Below, in pieces: positions 7,110-16,183 of a stretch of DNA of 64,000 nt (its first letter is position 1; each line of letters begins with the position of its first letter). The stretch spans positions 186,001 through 250,000 of the forward strand of contig NZ_JALQEM010000036.1 of the NCBI RefSeq assembly GCF_023630705.1. Reading direction: 5' to 3'. The position numbers were made by a program, and so were the translations under genes. The notes beneath the pieces were generated by a model, which worked only from the letters and a program-made list of their open reading frames with translations, had not been told where the DNA came from and did no database searches. The stretch is from Caballeronia sp. GAFFF1 (GTDB lineage: Bacteria > Pseudomonadota > Gammaproteobacteria > Burkholderiales > Burkholderiaceae).

Positions 7110-10103
7110 ATGGATGTCAAGGATCAAGGTCTCGTCGGTTCTGCCGGTTCGGGCAGTGGACATTTCGAGCGCATGATCGCGGGGGTCAGGGACTACGCGA
7201 TCTATCTTCTTTCTCCGACCGGTCTGGTCACGAGCTGGAACGTCGGTGCCGAGCGCATCAAAGGCTATGCACCCGAGGAAATCATTGGTCAGCACTTCTC
7301 ACGGTTTTATACCGAGGAAGACCGCGCGACCGACTTGCCCTTACGTGCGCTGGACATTGCGGTCCGCGAAGGCAAGTTCGAATCGGAAGGCTGGCGCGTG
7401 CGCAAGGACGGTTCGCGTTTCTGGGCGCACGTCGTGCTCGATTCCCTGTTCGACGATTCGGGGCACCACGTCGGCTACGCCAAGATCACGCGCGACATTA
7501 CTGCACAGCACGAAGCGAGACAGATCGCCGAGCGTCAGAAAGCCTTGGCGCTCGATGCCCGCACGCGCGAATATCACGAGTTGCTGCGGCTCTTCGAGCA
7601 GGCGCCGGGCTTCGTGTGCTTCTTTCGGGGTACGAATCATGTGTATCAGCTACAGAACGGCGCGCATCACCGGCTCGCGGGATTCAGGCCGATCATCGGC
7701 AAGCCTGTGAGAGAGGCGCTGCCCGAGCTTGCCGGGCAAGGTTTCTTCGAACTGCTCGACGAGGTGTATCAAACAGGCCGCCCGTATGTCGGCCGGGCCG
7801 TGCCGTTGCGTGTGGACCCTCTCGCGGGCGGCGATAGCGAAGTGCGCTTCATCGACTTCGTGTACCAGCCTATCGTCGATGACGCGGGCGTGGTCGTCGG
7901 TATCTTCTCGCAAGGCAACGACGTTACCGATCAGGTCGCGGCGCAAGAGGCGCTCAGGCGCAAGCAAGGGGAACTGGAACAGGTCATCGTTGAGCGCACC
8001 GAGGCGCTGGAAAGCACGAGCCGGGCGCTGGAGCTGGCGAAGGAACTGCACGTCGACAACGCCCGCCTTCTGCGGCTTTTCGAGCAGGCGCCGGGTTTCG
8101 TCTGCGTATTGCGCACGCGCGAGCACATATTCGAACTGGCGAACGCGGCGTATCGCAGCTTGACGGGCGATCGCGATCTCGTCGGAAAGCGCGTGCGGGA
8201 TGCGTTGCCTGAAGTGGTCGAACAAGGCTTCATCGAAGTGCTGTCGCGCGTCTTCGACACGGGCGAGCCTTTCGTCGGCAAGGCCGTGCCCGTCATGATC
8301 CGGCCGCGCGACGGGGCGCCGCTCGAAACGCGCTTCCTCGACTTCGTGTATCAGCCCATTGCGGGCAACGACGGCGAAGTGGCCGGCATCTTCGTTCAGG
8401 GTCAGGACGTCACGGTGCAAAAGCTCGCGCAGGACGAAGTGGAGCGCTATCAAACGAGCCTCGAAGCGCTGGTCGAAGAGCGCACGCGAGAACTCGAACA
8501 GACTCAAGCCGCGTTGCAGCGTTCGCAAAAGCTGGAGGCGATCGGCAAGCTCACCGGCGGCATCGCGCATGACTTCAACAACATCCTGCAAGTGATCGGC
8601 GGCAATCTGCAACTGCTGTCGGCTTCCGTTGCCGGCAACGAGACGGCGATCAAGCGCGTGGACACTGCGGCGAGCGCCGTGGAGCGCGGCGCGAAACTGT
8701 CGTCGCAACTGCTGGCGTTCGCGCGGCGTCAGCCGTTGCAGCCGGTCGTCACGAACCTCGCGCCCGTGGTCGCGGGCATGGACGACATGCTCCGGCGCGC
8801 GCTGGGCGAGTCGGTCGTCATGGAGACGGTGCTCGCGGGAGGGTTATGGAACGTGCAGGTCGACCCGCATCAGCTCGAAAACGTCGTGCTGAATCTGGCG
8901 ATCAACGCCCGCGACGCCATGCCCGACGGCGGCAAGCTCACCATCGAACTGAGCAATTCGATGCTGGACGACGACTACGTCGCATTGGACGCCGATCTCG
9001 AACCGGGCCAGTACGTGATGCTCGCCATCTCCGATACCGGCACAGGCATGACGCGCGAAGTGATGGAACGCGCATGCGATCCGTTCTTCACGACGAAACC
9101 GGAAGGCGTCGGCACGGGGCTCGGTCTCTCGATGGCGTATGGCTTCGTCAAGCAAAGCGGCGGACACTTCAAGATTTACAGCGAGATAGGGCACGGCACC
9201 ACGATCAAGGTCTATCTGCCGCGCTCGCATGAAGCCGTGGTGCAGACCGCGTCGTTCGCAGCGGCGCCGGTCGTCGGCGGCACGGAGACGATTCTCGTCG
9301 TGGAAGACGATCGGGCCGTGCAGACCACCGTCGTCGAGATGCTGCGCGAGCTCGGGTACCAGGTGCTCAAGGCCGACAACGCCGAGAGCGCGCTCGGCAT
9401 TTTGCAGAGCGGCTTGGCCATTGACTTGTTGTTCACCGATGTCGTGATGCCCGGCAAGCTGCGCAGTCCCGAGCTCGCCAGAGGCGCGAAGGCGATCTTG
9501 CCGAACATCGAGGTGCTGTTCACCTCGGGTTACACGCAGAACGCCATCCTGCATGGCGGACGGCTGGACGCAGGCGTGCAACTGCTCACGAAGCCTTATC
9601 GGCGCGAACAGCTTGCGCGCAAGATCCGGCACATGTTGTCGAACCGGAAGCAGGTCGCGCTCGCGCGTTCGCATCCGGCGAAGCAGACGGTGGCTCCGGT
9701 CGCGCCGTTGCCGCAGCGCTTCGGCGTGCTCGTCGTCGAGGATCACCCCGAGTTGCGAGAGATGGCGCTCGAACTCATTCGGGCGCTGGGGCATCGCGTG
9801 ACGGCCGTGGCGAGCGCGGAGGAAGCGCTCGCGTCGTTCGCCAAGGAAGACTTCGGCATTCTCTTCACCGATGTCGGGTTGCCCGGCATGGACGGCGTCG
9901 CGCTGTCGCGAAGGCTCAAGGCAGTTCGGCCCGGCCTGCGCGTCATCTATGCGACGGGCTACGGCGAGGCGATTGAAGCGGACGCCGACAGCATCGGCAC
10001 GGTGTTGGCGAAGCCTTATACGCTCGCGAGCCTGAACGCGGTGCTCGCGCAGTTTTCCGAAGCGGCGTCGGACGGACACGCCGCCTCGGACGGCCCGGTA
10101 TAG
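7110..10103 (+). CDS. Hybrid histidine kinase: three PAS domains, kinase core, two receiver domains
   Basis: A 997-residue cytosolic kinase without membrane segments. PAS1 (about 20-135) has the W-N-x-G-A-E-R-I-K-G-Y core. PAS2 (about 155-285) and PAS3 (about 325-455) are near-copies of each other, each beginning LRLFEQAPGFVC, so one arose by internal duplication. A coiled linker leads to the dimerisation domain with phospho-acceptor His487 (AHDFNN) and a HATPase with N-box NLAINARDAM and G-boxes DTGTGM and GTGLGLS. Receiver 1 has acceptor Asp777; receiver 2 has Asp921. The ATG at 7110 has CCAGGG about 9 nt upstream; an ATG at 7068 is in frame but poorly placed. No partner regulator is adjacent. 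The signal is unknown. Confidence 0.9.
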   Translation: MDVKDQGLVGSAGSGSGHFERMIAGVRDYAIYLLSPTGLVTSWNVGAERIKGYAPEEIIGQHFSRFYTEEDRATDLPLRALDIAVREGKFESEGWRVRKDGSRFWAHVVLDSLFDDSGHHVGYAKITRDITAQHEARQIAERQKALALDARTREYHELLRLFEQAPGFVCFFRGTNHVYQLQNGAHHRLAGFRPIIGKPVREALPELAGQGFFELLDEVYQTGRPYVGRAVPLRVDPLAGGDSEVRFIDFVYQPIVDDAGVVVGIFSQGNDVTDQVAAQEALRRKQGELEQVIVERTEALESTSRALELAKELHVDNARLLRLFEQAPGFVCVLRTREHIFELANAAYRSLTGDRDLVGKRVRDALPEVVEQGFIEVLSRVFDTGEPFVGKAVPVMIRPRDGAPLETRFLDFVYQPIAGNDGEVAGIFVQGQDVTVQKLAQDEVERYQTSLEALVEERTRELEQTQAALQRSQKLEAIGKLTGGIAHDFNNILQVIGGNLQLLSASVAGNETAIKRVDTAASAVERGAKLSSQLLAFARRQPLQPVVTNLAPVVAGMDDMLRRALGESVVMETVLAGGLWNVQVDPHQLENVVLNLAINARDAMPDGGKLTIELSNSMLDDDYVALDADLEPGQYVMLAISDTGTGMTREVMERACDPFFTTKPEGVGTGLGLSMAYGFVKQSGGHFKIYSEIGHGTTIKVYLPRSHEAVVQTASFAAAPVVGGTETILVVEDDRAVQTTVVEMLRELGYQVLKADNAESALGILQSGLAIDLLFTDVVMPGKLRSPELARGAKAILPNIEVLFTSGYTQNAILHGGRLDAGVQLLTKPYRREQLARKIRHMLSNRKQVALARSHPAKQTVAPVAPLPQRFGVLVVEDHPELREMALELIRALGHRVTAVASAEEALASFAKEDFGILFTDVGLPGMDGVALSRRLKAVRPGLRVIYATGYGEAIEADADSIGTVLAKPYTLASLNAVLAQFSEAASDGHAASDGPV

Positions 10104-10120
10104 GCTCTCTGAGTTGCGGC

Positions 10121-10780
10121 CTACCAGCGCGCGCCGAAGCTCTGCCGCAGTTCGTCGATGGCGGCATCGTCGAGCGGCGCGGGCCGCGGCGTAGTCATCA
10201 GCCAGAGGCGGGCGGTTTCTTCGAGTTCCTCGAGCGCATACGACGCATGCGAGACGCTGCGCTCCCACACCACGGGCCCGAGCCGCTCCAGCAGCACGGC
10301 ACGCACGTCGGCCGCGCGCGCGGCGATCTCGGCTGCCGCCTGCGGGTCGCCGGGGCGGCGGTATCGCACGAGCGGTACGTGGCCAACCTTCATCACGTAG
10401 TACGGCGTGATCGGCGGCAGCACGTCGTCGTCGCGCCAGACGCCCGCGAGCGTCAGCGCAACCAGCGACGTCGAATGCGTATGCACGATGCCGCGCGTGT
10501 CCACGCTGCCCTCGTAGATGCGCCGATGCAACTCCAGCGTCTTCGAGGGCCGCGCGCCGGAAACGTGCCGTCCCTGCGCATCCACTTTTGCAATTTGCGC
10601 GGGATCGAGCCGTCCGAGACAGGCATCCGTCGGCGTGATGAGCCAGCCGTCGTCGCAGCGCGCGCTGATGTTGCCCGCCGTGCCCACGGTGTAGCCGCGC
10701 GCGTAGAGACTTTCGCCGACCGTGCAGATTTCCTCGCGCAGCTTCGCGTCGCTGGCCGATGCGATGACGGTGTCGCTCAC
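10121..10780 (-). CDS. otnC: 3-oxo-tetronate 4-phosphate decarboxylase (class II aldolase family)
   Basis: A 219-residue class II aldolase/adducin-fold enzyme that decarboxylates 3-oxo-tetronate 4-phosphate to dihydroxyacetone phosphate in the pathway for four-carbon sugar acids. The metal-binding HTHST stretch and the GTAGNIS phosphate-binding loop are present. The start is a GTG at 10780 whose bases overlap the TGA of otnK (GTGA), a translational-coupling arrangement. Pairing with otnK is what separates it from other class II aldolases such as fuculose-phosphate aldolase. It converges with the hybrid kinase gene with a 17-nt gap. Confidence 0.88.
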   Translation of the reverse strand: MSDTVIASASDAKLREEICTVGESLYARGYTVGTAGNISARCDDGWLITPTDACLGRLDPAQIAKVDAQGRHVSGARPSKTLELHRRIYEGSVDTRGIVHTHSTSLVALTLAGVWRDDDVLPPITPYYVMKVGHVPLVRYRRPGDPQAAAEIAARAADVRAVLLERLGPVVWERSVSHASYALEELEETARLWLMTTPRPAPLDDAAIDELRQSFGARW

Positions 10781-12078
10781 GCGCGCTCTCCTTCTATGTA
10801 ACGCAGCGCCTTGTCGAAGAAATCGCGCGCGCCGAAGTTGCCGGACTTCAACGCCAGCGCAAGCGGCGTGTCGCCGACGCTGACGGTCACGGGCACGCCC
10901 GGATCGATGGGCGGCCCGATCTGCAACATCTGAACGCCGAGCGCCTGCACCACCGCGCCCGATGTCTCGCCGCCCGCGACCACGAACTTGCGCACGCCGC
11001 GCTCGCGGGCTTGGCGGGCGATGGCGGCGAGCGCATCTTCGACGAGCTGGCCTGCCGCCGCGCTGCCGACTTCTTGCTGCACCGCTTTTACTTCGTCGGG
11101 CGAAGCCGTGGCGTAGATCAGCACCGGCTGCGGCGCGTGCGCGTCGATGAAGGCGAGCGCCTCGTCGACGACCGGCTCGCTTCGTGCGAGCGCGCGGGGA
11201 TCGACGCGAAACGCCGGCCGCGTCGCGGTCCACTCGGCGACTTGCGCGTTGGTCGCCTTCGATGCGCTGCCCGCCAGCACCAGCGCCGCGCCTTCCACGG
11301 CGGGCAGGTCCGCTGCCTTGTCGTTCGGCTCGATGAGCCCGGCGCGCCGGATGTTGTCCGGCAAGCCGATGGCGACGCCCGAGCCGCCCGTGATGAGCGC
11401 GAGATCGGCGCAGGCCGCGCCGAGCGTGCGCAGGTCGGCGTCGGTGAGCGCGTCGGCAATGGCAAGACGCACGCCGTCGGCACGCAGGCTGGCAATCGCG
11501 CCGCGCACGGCATCGGCGCCCGCGGCGACCGTATCGCTCGCGATCAGGCCGACTTTCGCTTTGCTCTGCCGTTGCAGGACGCGAACGAGGTTAGGGTCGC
11601 GCATCGGCGTGAGCGGATGGTGTTCCATGCCCGATTCGCTAAGAAGCGCGTCACCGACGAAAAGGTGGCCGCGATAGACCGTGCGCTTGTTCTCGGGGAA
11701 CGCAGGGCAGGCTATCGTGAAGTCCGCGCCGCTTTGCCCGGCGAGCGCATCGAGCAGCGCCTCGGCGACCGGGCCGATGTTGCCCGCATCGGTGGAATCG
11801 AACGTCGAACAGTATTTGAAGAAGAACTGGCGGCAACCCTGCGCGCGCAGCCAGTCGAGCGCCGCGAGCGATTGGTTGACGGCATCGGCCGCTTCGATCG
11901 TGCGCGATTTCAGCGCGACGACCACGGCGTCCGCGTCGAGCGGCGTATTCGAGGCGGGCACGCCGATCGTCTGAACCGTGCGCATGCCGCCGCGCACCAG
12001 CATGCTCGCGAGATCGGTGGCGCCGGTGAAGTCGTCGGCGATGCATCCCAGGACGGGATGCCGGGTGGATGTGTGCAT
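10777..12078 (-). CDS. otnK: 3-oxo-tetronate kinase (four-carbon acid sugar kinase)
   Basis: A 433-residue member of the four-carbon acid sugar kinase family (formerly DUF1537), which phosphorylates 3-oxo-tetronate at O-4 with ATP. The N-terminal substrate domain opens with GCIADDFTGATDLA (about residues 11-24), the family hallmark. The C-terminal nucleotide domain has VVAGGETSGAVVQAL and ends with a GDTPLALALKSGNFG stretch. It is directly upstream of otnC with a 4-bp overlap. The usual operon partners, the sugar-acid dehydrogenase LtnD and the isomerase OtnI, are not adjacent, so the first step must be encoded elsewhere or supplied differently. Confidence 0.92.
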   Translation of the reverse strand: MHTSTRHPVLGCIADDFTGATDLASMLVRGGMRTVQTIGVPASNTPLDADAVVVALKSRTIEAADAVNQSLAALDWLRAQGCRQFFFKYCSTFDSTDAGNIGPVAEALLDALAGQSGADFTIACPAFPENKRTVYRGHLFVGDALLSESGMEHHPLTPMRDPNLVRVLQRQSKAKVGLIASDTVAAGADAVRGAIASLRADGVRLAIADALTDADLRTLGAACADLALITGGSGVAIGLPDNIRRAGLIEPNDKAADLPAVEGAALVLAGSASKATNAQVAEWTATRPAFRVDPRALARSEPVVDEALAFIDAHAPQPVLIYATASPDEVKAVQQEVGSAAAGQLVEDALAAIARQARERGVRKFVVAGGETSGAVVQALGVQMLQIGPPIDPGVPVTVSVGDTPLALALKSGNFGARDFFDKALRYIEGERA

Positions 12079-12210
12079 GTGCGACCTCCGTTGCGACGAT
12101 TGTACGGGCGATCGGTGCGAAAGCGGTGTGAATCAGTCGGCTAGAGAGAGAAGCAGTCGTGCAAGCGGTGAGAAGCCACGCGTTCGCTCAGACCATTACG
12201 CAAAAGACGC

Positions 12211-13272
12211 TTACGCCATCGGCCGCAACGTTTCCCACTTCAGATCGGTGAAGCACGGTCCTTGCGTGGCCTCGCTGAACTTCACGTCGTTATGCTCGGC
12301 GTTCCACTCCATCACGAGCACGTTTTCGTCGATATCGACGGTGAGGTCCCAGCCGACGCAGCGCGCGAACGGCGCCTTCGCGTGCAGCGCGATGACTTTC
12401 TCCACGCACTTCGAAAACGCAGGCAAGGTCACGCCGTCGAAGCGGATCTTCGAATCGGGATGCGCGTCGACGCGGGTCCAGTCGCTCAGATAGCCCGTGC
12501 TGAAAAGCCGCCCGCTCTCCAGATGCACCGGCACGCACACTTCGCTGTCGGGGCGAATGTACGTGTCCGCGGACCGGCCGAGGCGCAGAAAACAGGCGCG
12601 CAGCGAGATAGTGCCGGCGTCGTCGACGACCGTCGTCAGGCGCACCGTCGCGACCGCCTTCGACGCGAACTGGTCGAACAACGCGTGCTGGACGATGAAG
12701 CGTTGCAGCACGCCGTTGCCGAGCTGGCTGATGCGCTCGGCATCGAAGCCCTTGCGGTCCATCAGAAAGACGCCTTTGCCCTGCATCGAGTGATCGAGCT
12801 TGAAGGCAATCCTGTCCGTCGTGCTGAAAACGAAGTCCGCGACCTGAGACTTGTGGATCGCGGTGTGATCCGCCGTGTAGAAGATGCCGTTCACGTAGTA
12901 GCCGAGATCGGGGAACGCGTCGTCCTGAAAGAGCAGCCGCGACACGGGCTTCAGATGCGACATCTGCCCGTACAGGCCTTTCATCTTCGGAACGACGATC
13001 CAGCCGTAGTAGTTGTCCGGAATCCAGCCTTCCTTGAACTGGCCGTTCAACGCCGTGTAGACGTGGAGCCACGGCGCATAGCACGCGTCGCCGAGCACGT
13101 CGCGCGCGTACGTATCCGCGAGCCGCAGTTGCGCGGCATTCGTCCTGCCCTGCCTGCTCTCGATGCTGCGCAGCACCTCGCGCGCCTCCCGCGCATGCTT
13201 CCGATGAAAGCGATGCTGCGAAAGGTTCTTCCACGAGATCTTGACGAGGCTTTCGACGTACGGTGCGGGCAT
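12211..13272 (-). CDS. ATP-grasp enzyme, sugar-transfer-associated type
   Basis: A 353-residue protein resembling the ATP-grasp family found near glycosyltransferases (ATPgrasp_ST, PF14397). Supporting features are an N-terminal helical segment, a KLDHSMQGKGVFLMDRKGF stretch like the ATP-grasp lysine and glycine-rich loop, a central QRFIVQHALFDQFAS segment, TVRLTTVV, and a closing GWDLTVDIDENVLVMEWN segment that supplies the usual metal-binding Asp/Glu and Asn. Such enzymes join a carboxylate to an amine or thiol using ATP; the substrate here is unknown, probably a sugar or peptide linked to envelope polysaccharide. It lies downstream of the lipoprotein gene at 13463-15220 on the same strand, with a 190-bp gap. 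Confidence 0.75.
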   Translation of the reverse strand: MPAPYVESLVKISWKNLSQHRFHRKHAREAREVLRSIESRQGRTNAAQLRLADTYARDVLGDACYAPWLHVYTALNGQFKEGWIPDNYYGWIVVPKMKGLYGQMSHLKPVSRLLFQDDAFPDLGYYVNGIFYTADHTAIHKSQVADFVFSTTDRIAFKLDHSMQGKGVFLMDRKGFDAERISQLGNGVLQRFIVQHALFDQFASKAVATVRLTTVVDDAGTISLRACFLRLGRSADTYIRPDSEVCVPVHLESGRLFSTGYLSDWTRVDAHPDSKIRFDGVTLPAFSKCVEKVIALHAKAPFARCVGWDLTVDIDENVLVMEWNAEHNDVKFSEATQGPCFTDLKWETLRPMA

Positions 13273-13462
13273 GGTGGTTCCGCTCTGATTGAGCTTTGTT
13301 GTTTGACTTTATCGAGCAACAGAGCCTACCGGCCGTAACTGACGAAACCCTTAAGGAAAGGGATCGTGGCGATAAACGGCTGAGTTTTGGCGGGCGGCGT
13401 GAGCAGACAATACGGCGGCTTTCGGCATACGAATACAGTAGTGGCGATGCGCCGCGCACGCG

Positions 13463-15220
13463 TCATTGCGGCCAGGGGCAAACGCCGGCAGAACCGCGCG
13501 CGATCACGAGCGCCGTTGCCGCCGCAAGCACGTAGCGCCCGTCAGGCACCACGGTGCAGTATTGGTCGTACCAGGCGCTTCCGGATGTTGCAGGCGGTAT
13601 CGTGACTGCCGTCGATGCAATCCGGCATGCCGTGCCGTCGTACTGACACACCGGATTGACGTAGACCCATCCGTTCGAATATTGCCGGGCGCAGACGCCC
13701 GCATTGGCGCCGTTCACCCAGCCGCATGCGCCCGCAGGCGGCGACGCGTACGGATCGATTGAAGGCGGCGGCGCAACCGGCCGCCCAACCGGCAGCGGCG
13801 CGAAACCGCTGAACGCGAGGCTCTCGCTCGTGGCGCTTGCGGTCGCCGCGGTGTCGAGCGTGACGCTCGTCGATGAGTCCACGGTTGAGATGGTCGAACC
13901 CGGCGCGATGCCCGCACCGTTGACGTGGAGCCCCGCCGCGAGGCCGCGCGTGCTGGCGAGGCCGGTGACGGTCGCGCTGCCGCGCGTCACTGTTCCGGTC
14001 AGCGTAAGGTCGACGTAGCCGCCCATCGACGGCGGATACGTTTGCGCCGCGCGCGAAGAGATTTGCCCGGCAGAGAGGTAATTCTGCGTGCCCTGCGTGA
14101 TGAGCAGCAGCCATGCGGTCGCCCACGTCTCTTCGGCGCGCGTCATGCCGCCGGTGTCGTGTCCGTCGAGATAGCTGATCGCGCCGTAGAACTTCTGGCT
14201 CGCGCGTTCGGCGTTGTAGAGATGCGCGGCGAAGAGATCGTCGATGATGAAGCCGTTGTACCACCTGTTCGCCGAAGTCGTGCCTTGATGCTGAGGAACG
14301 TTTTCTTCGACTACGCCGCTTACTGCATCGGCAATCTCAGTCCACTTGACGCCGCCTTGATAGCTCACGTTAGCCACGGTCGCAAGGCCCATTGTTTTCG
14401 CTTGCGCGCTGAGATACTTGATGTAGTCGAGGTTCGCTGCGCTCCAGCTCGCGTCGTCGGCGGATGTGTACTGCGTGACGAACGTTCCGCCACATGCCGG
14501 ACGCAACGAAGCCGGACACGGCGCAACGGTGCCGCTAAAGTGCCCGGCTTGAAAGACGGCTCCGTTTCTGATGTTCGCAGTGCTGACGTTGTCGAGGGAA
14601 AGCGCCTGATAGCCGCCCGCGTGCTCTGCCATCGACTGGAACAGGTGCTGCCGGACGGCGGGATTCACGATATCGACGACCGGATAGCGCGTGTCGCCGA
14701 ATTCGTAGAGCACGTTGCTGTCCGAGCCGTATTCGATCCAGTCCGGATGGTGGTAGTACAGCCAGCCGAGGTGCGTCGCGGGATAGTCGGCGCCGGCGCC
14801 CGTCCATCCGCCGGGCATGAAATAGAGGCGGTACGCGGGCGCGTAGGACATCGAGTAGATGCCGGGTTGCGCGCTGTACCCCGACGACCACATCGCGCCC
14901 ACCTGGCCGACGAGACGCTCTTGCGCCGCTTGCGTCGTCGGGCCGAAGGCTTGCAGGAAGTTGATCGGATAGCTGGGGCTTTCGATCGAAACGGGAAAGT
15001 AGCCGGTATCAGCGGCGGTGGCCTGCGATGCGGGCGCGGACGATGCAACGGGCGCTGCCGTCGTTGCCGGAACGTTCGCATCGCTGCCGTTATTGCTTCC
15101 GCTGCATCCGGGCAGGAGACTGCACCAAACGATGGCGCATACGCAGCTTCCTAGCGGGTAGATCAGCTTGGAAAAGGGTGTGGCAGATGCGGGTGTGGCA
15201 GATGCAGCGTTAATGTTCAT
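13463..15220 (-). CDS. Large lipoprotein with putative glycoside-hydrolase-like (TIM-barrel) domain
   Basis: A 585-residue predicted lipoprotein. The ATG at 15220 is preceded by GAGGGGAAG at good spacing; an ATG at 15244 has none. The signal peptide ends in a lipobox, SLLPGC. A Ser/Ala/Thr-rich linker leads to a domain with alternating strands and acidic ends (GWLYYHHPDWIEYG, YQALSLDNV, ATVANVSYQGGVKW, WYNGFIIDDLF), reminiscent of barrel-type glycosidases. I do not recognise a characterised family. Near residues 455-505 sits a small beta module (TRGSATVTGL ... GLHVNGAGIAPGSTIS) of the kind repeated in phage tail and adhesin proteins. The C-terminus has four Cys, likely disulfides in the periplasm. 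A role in envelope or exopolysaccharide processing is inference only. Confidence 0.6.
   Translation of the reverse strand: MNINAASATPASATPFSKLIYPLGSCVCAIVWCSLLPGCSGSNNGSDANVPATTAAPVASSAPASQATAADTGYFPVSIESPSYPINFLQAFGPTTQAAQERLVGQVGAMWSSGYSAQPGIYSMSYAPAYRLYFMPGGWTGAGADYPATHLGWLYYHHPDWIEYGSDSNVLYEFGDTRYPVVDIVNPAVRQHLFQSMAEHAGGYQALSLDNVSTANIRNGAVFQAGHFSGTVAPCPASLRPACGGTFVTQYTSADDASWSAANLDYIKYLSAQAKTMGLATVANVSYQGGVKWTEIADAVSGVVEENVPQHQGTTSANRWYNGFIIDDLFAAHLYNAERASQKFYGAISYLDGHDTGGMTRAEETWATAWLLLITQGTQNYLSAGQISSRAAQTYPPSMGGYVDLTLTGTVTRGSATVTGLASTRGLAAGLHVNGAGIAPGSTISTVDSSTSVTLDTAATASATSESLAFSGFAPLPVGRPVAPPPSIDPYASPPAGACGWVNGANAGVCARQYSNGWVYVNPVCQYDGTACRIASTAVTIPPATSGSAWYDQYCTVVPDGRYVLAAATALVIARGSAGVCPWPQ
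15178..15206. repeat. Direct repeat in the lipoprotein signal peptide
   Basis: The 13-mer GTGTGGCAGATGC occurs twice, separated by 3 nt, at the 5' end of the lipoprotein gene. It encodes the duplicated SATPA segment before the hydrophobic core. It looks like a slippage duplication that keeps the frame. Confidence 0.6.
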
Positions 15221-15886
15221 TCTTCCCCTCGTATTCTTATGCATCTGTGAAGCCGGGCTGCAAGGTCTCCTGCGGATAGCGGCAACGACGAGCTTTTGAC
15301 ATCGGGCGGGGTTGCAAGCGAATTGTCTCGGGCGTCTTTCCTGCTCATCGGCAATCAATCCGAAGTGTCGATGTTTCTAGCGATACAGTTGCCTAAAAGC
15401 AAGCAATAGCCCGACGCGAAATATCGGATTTATCTTAACGTGAATTCGGAATGCAGTAGGACAATTCGCATCTTCGTCTCATCGTCATCGTTCGGCGTGC
15501 GAAGGAAATGTGAGGATTCGATCGCGTTAGAAGCGGCCGCTCCTGGAAAGCCGAAGTCAGGTGCTCGAAGTGGTCGGGGAGAAACGAAGTGACAAATGTC
15601 GATAGACGAAGAAGGCGCGCGCTTCATCAAGCCGCGCGAATGCACTAGCACGGGTTTTCCAACATATGCGTGTGCTAACGCTCGTTCGACACGCAGATGC
15701 GCGCCGGTTCCCGCGCCCGACGCCGAATCGTTCGCGACCCCTCACAACTTGACAAAGAGATAACGGCGAACTTCACAACCGGGCTAGACTCGTCAGCACA
15801 AACGCACAGCCGCGCGATACATGCCATACAAAAACGAAGCACGCCGGCAAAGATGCGAAAGACCGCACGTTTCTCGGGGATCGTGA
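15221..15886. other. Intergenic region upstream of the lipoprotein gene
   Basis: No recognisable gene in either strand; the short open frames here have no ribosome site and no protein-like composition. It is AT-richer than its flanks (for example 15405-15435), consistent with promoters for the lipoprotein gene, but I cannot assign boxes. Confidence 0.4.
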
Positions 15887-16078
15887 ATGAAAAGGACGAC
15901 GCTGATACGCCTGTTCGATGCGCTCGCATCGGGCTTCATCTGGCTGGTCGCAATGAGCACCTTGCGCATCGTGCTCGCGCGCGACTGGCTTCAGCACCGC
16001 ATGGCCGCTCGGCGCGAGCGAGGTCATCCGGGCGCGGTGTCGCCTGATCGCGATATCGCGTACCCGAACAGAACCTGA
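15887..16078 (+). CDS. Possible small membrane protein
   Basis: A 63-codon frame with one hydrophobic segment (about residues 10-32, LFDALASGFIWLVAMSTLRIVL) followed by a basic, Arg-rich tail. GGGGATCG precedes the ATG at workable spacing. No family is recognised and the opposite strand is also open, so it may not be real. Confidence 0.35.
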   Translation: MKRTTLIRLFDALASGFIWLVAMSTLRIVLARDWLQHRMAARRERGHPGAVSPDRDIAYPNRT

Positions 16079-16080
16079 CG

Positions 16081-16130
16081 CAATAGCGGGCGATAACGGG
16101 CGAAAACGGCCGATAACGACCGCAAAACGC
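16081..16130. repeat. Degenerate 10-bp tandem repeat
   Basis: About five decamers in a row: CAATAGCGGG, CGATAACGGG, CGAAAACGGC, CGATAACGAC, CGCAAAACGC. They lie directly beyond the terminator hairpin of the sorbosone-dehydrogenase-like gene. No function is evident. Confidence 0.55.
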
Positions 16131-16131
16131 A

Positions 16132-16156
16132 GCGGGCCCTCGAAACGAAGGCCCGC
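16132..16156 (-). terminator. Terminator of the DUF2231 / sorbosone dehydrogenase-like operon
   Basis: The stem GCGGGCC / GGCCCGC is extended by an inner TCG / CGA pairing around AAA. It lies 28 bp past the stop at 16184. Beyond the hairpin on the minus strand there is only a short TTTT (in TGCGTTTTGC), so efficiency is uncertain. Confidence 0.55.
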
Positions 16157-16183
16157 CATGCTCGTTCTCGCACGAAGGACGCG

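Noticed and set aside
10781..11233. A longer 370-codon reading of otnC that starts within otnK.
   Set aside because: The extra N-terminus is Arg-rich antisense-like sequence; the GTG at 10780 starts at the aldolase fold and overlaps the otnK stop in the usual coupling pattern.
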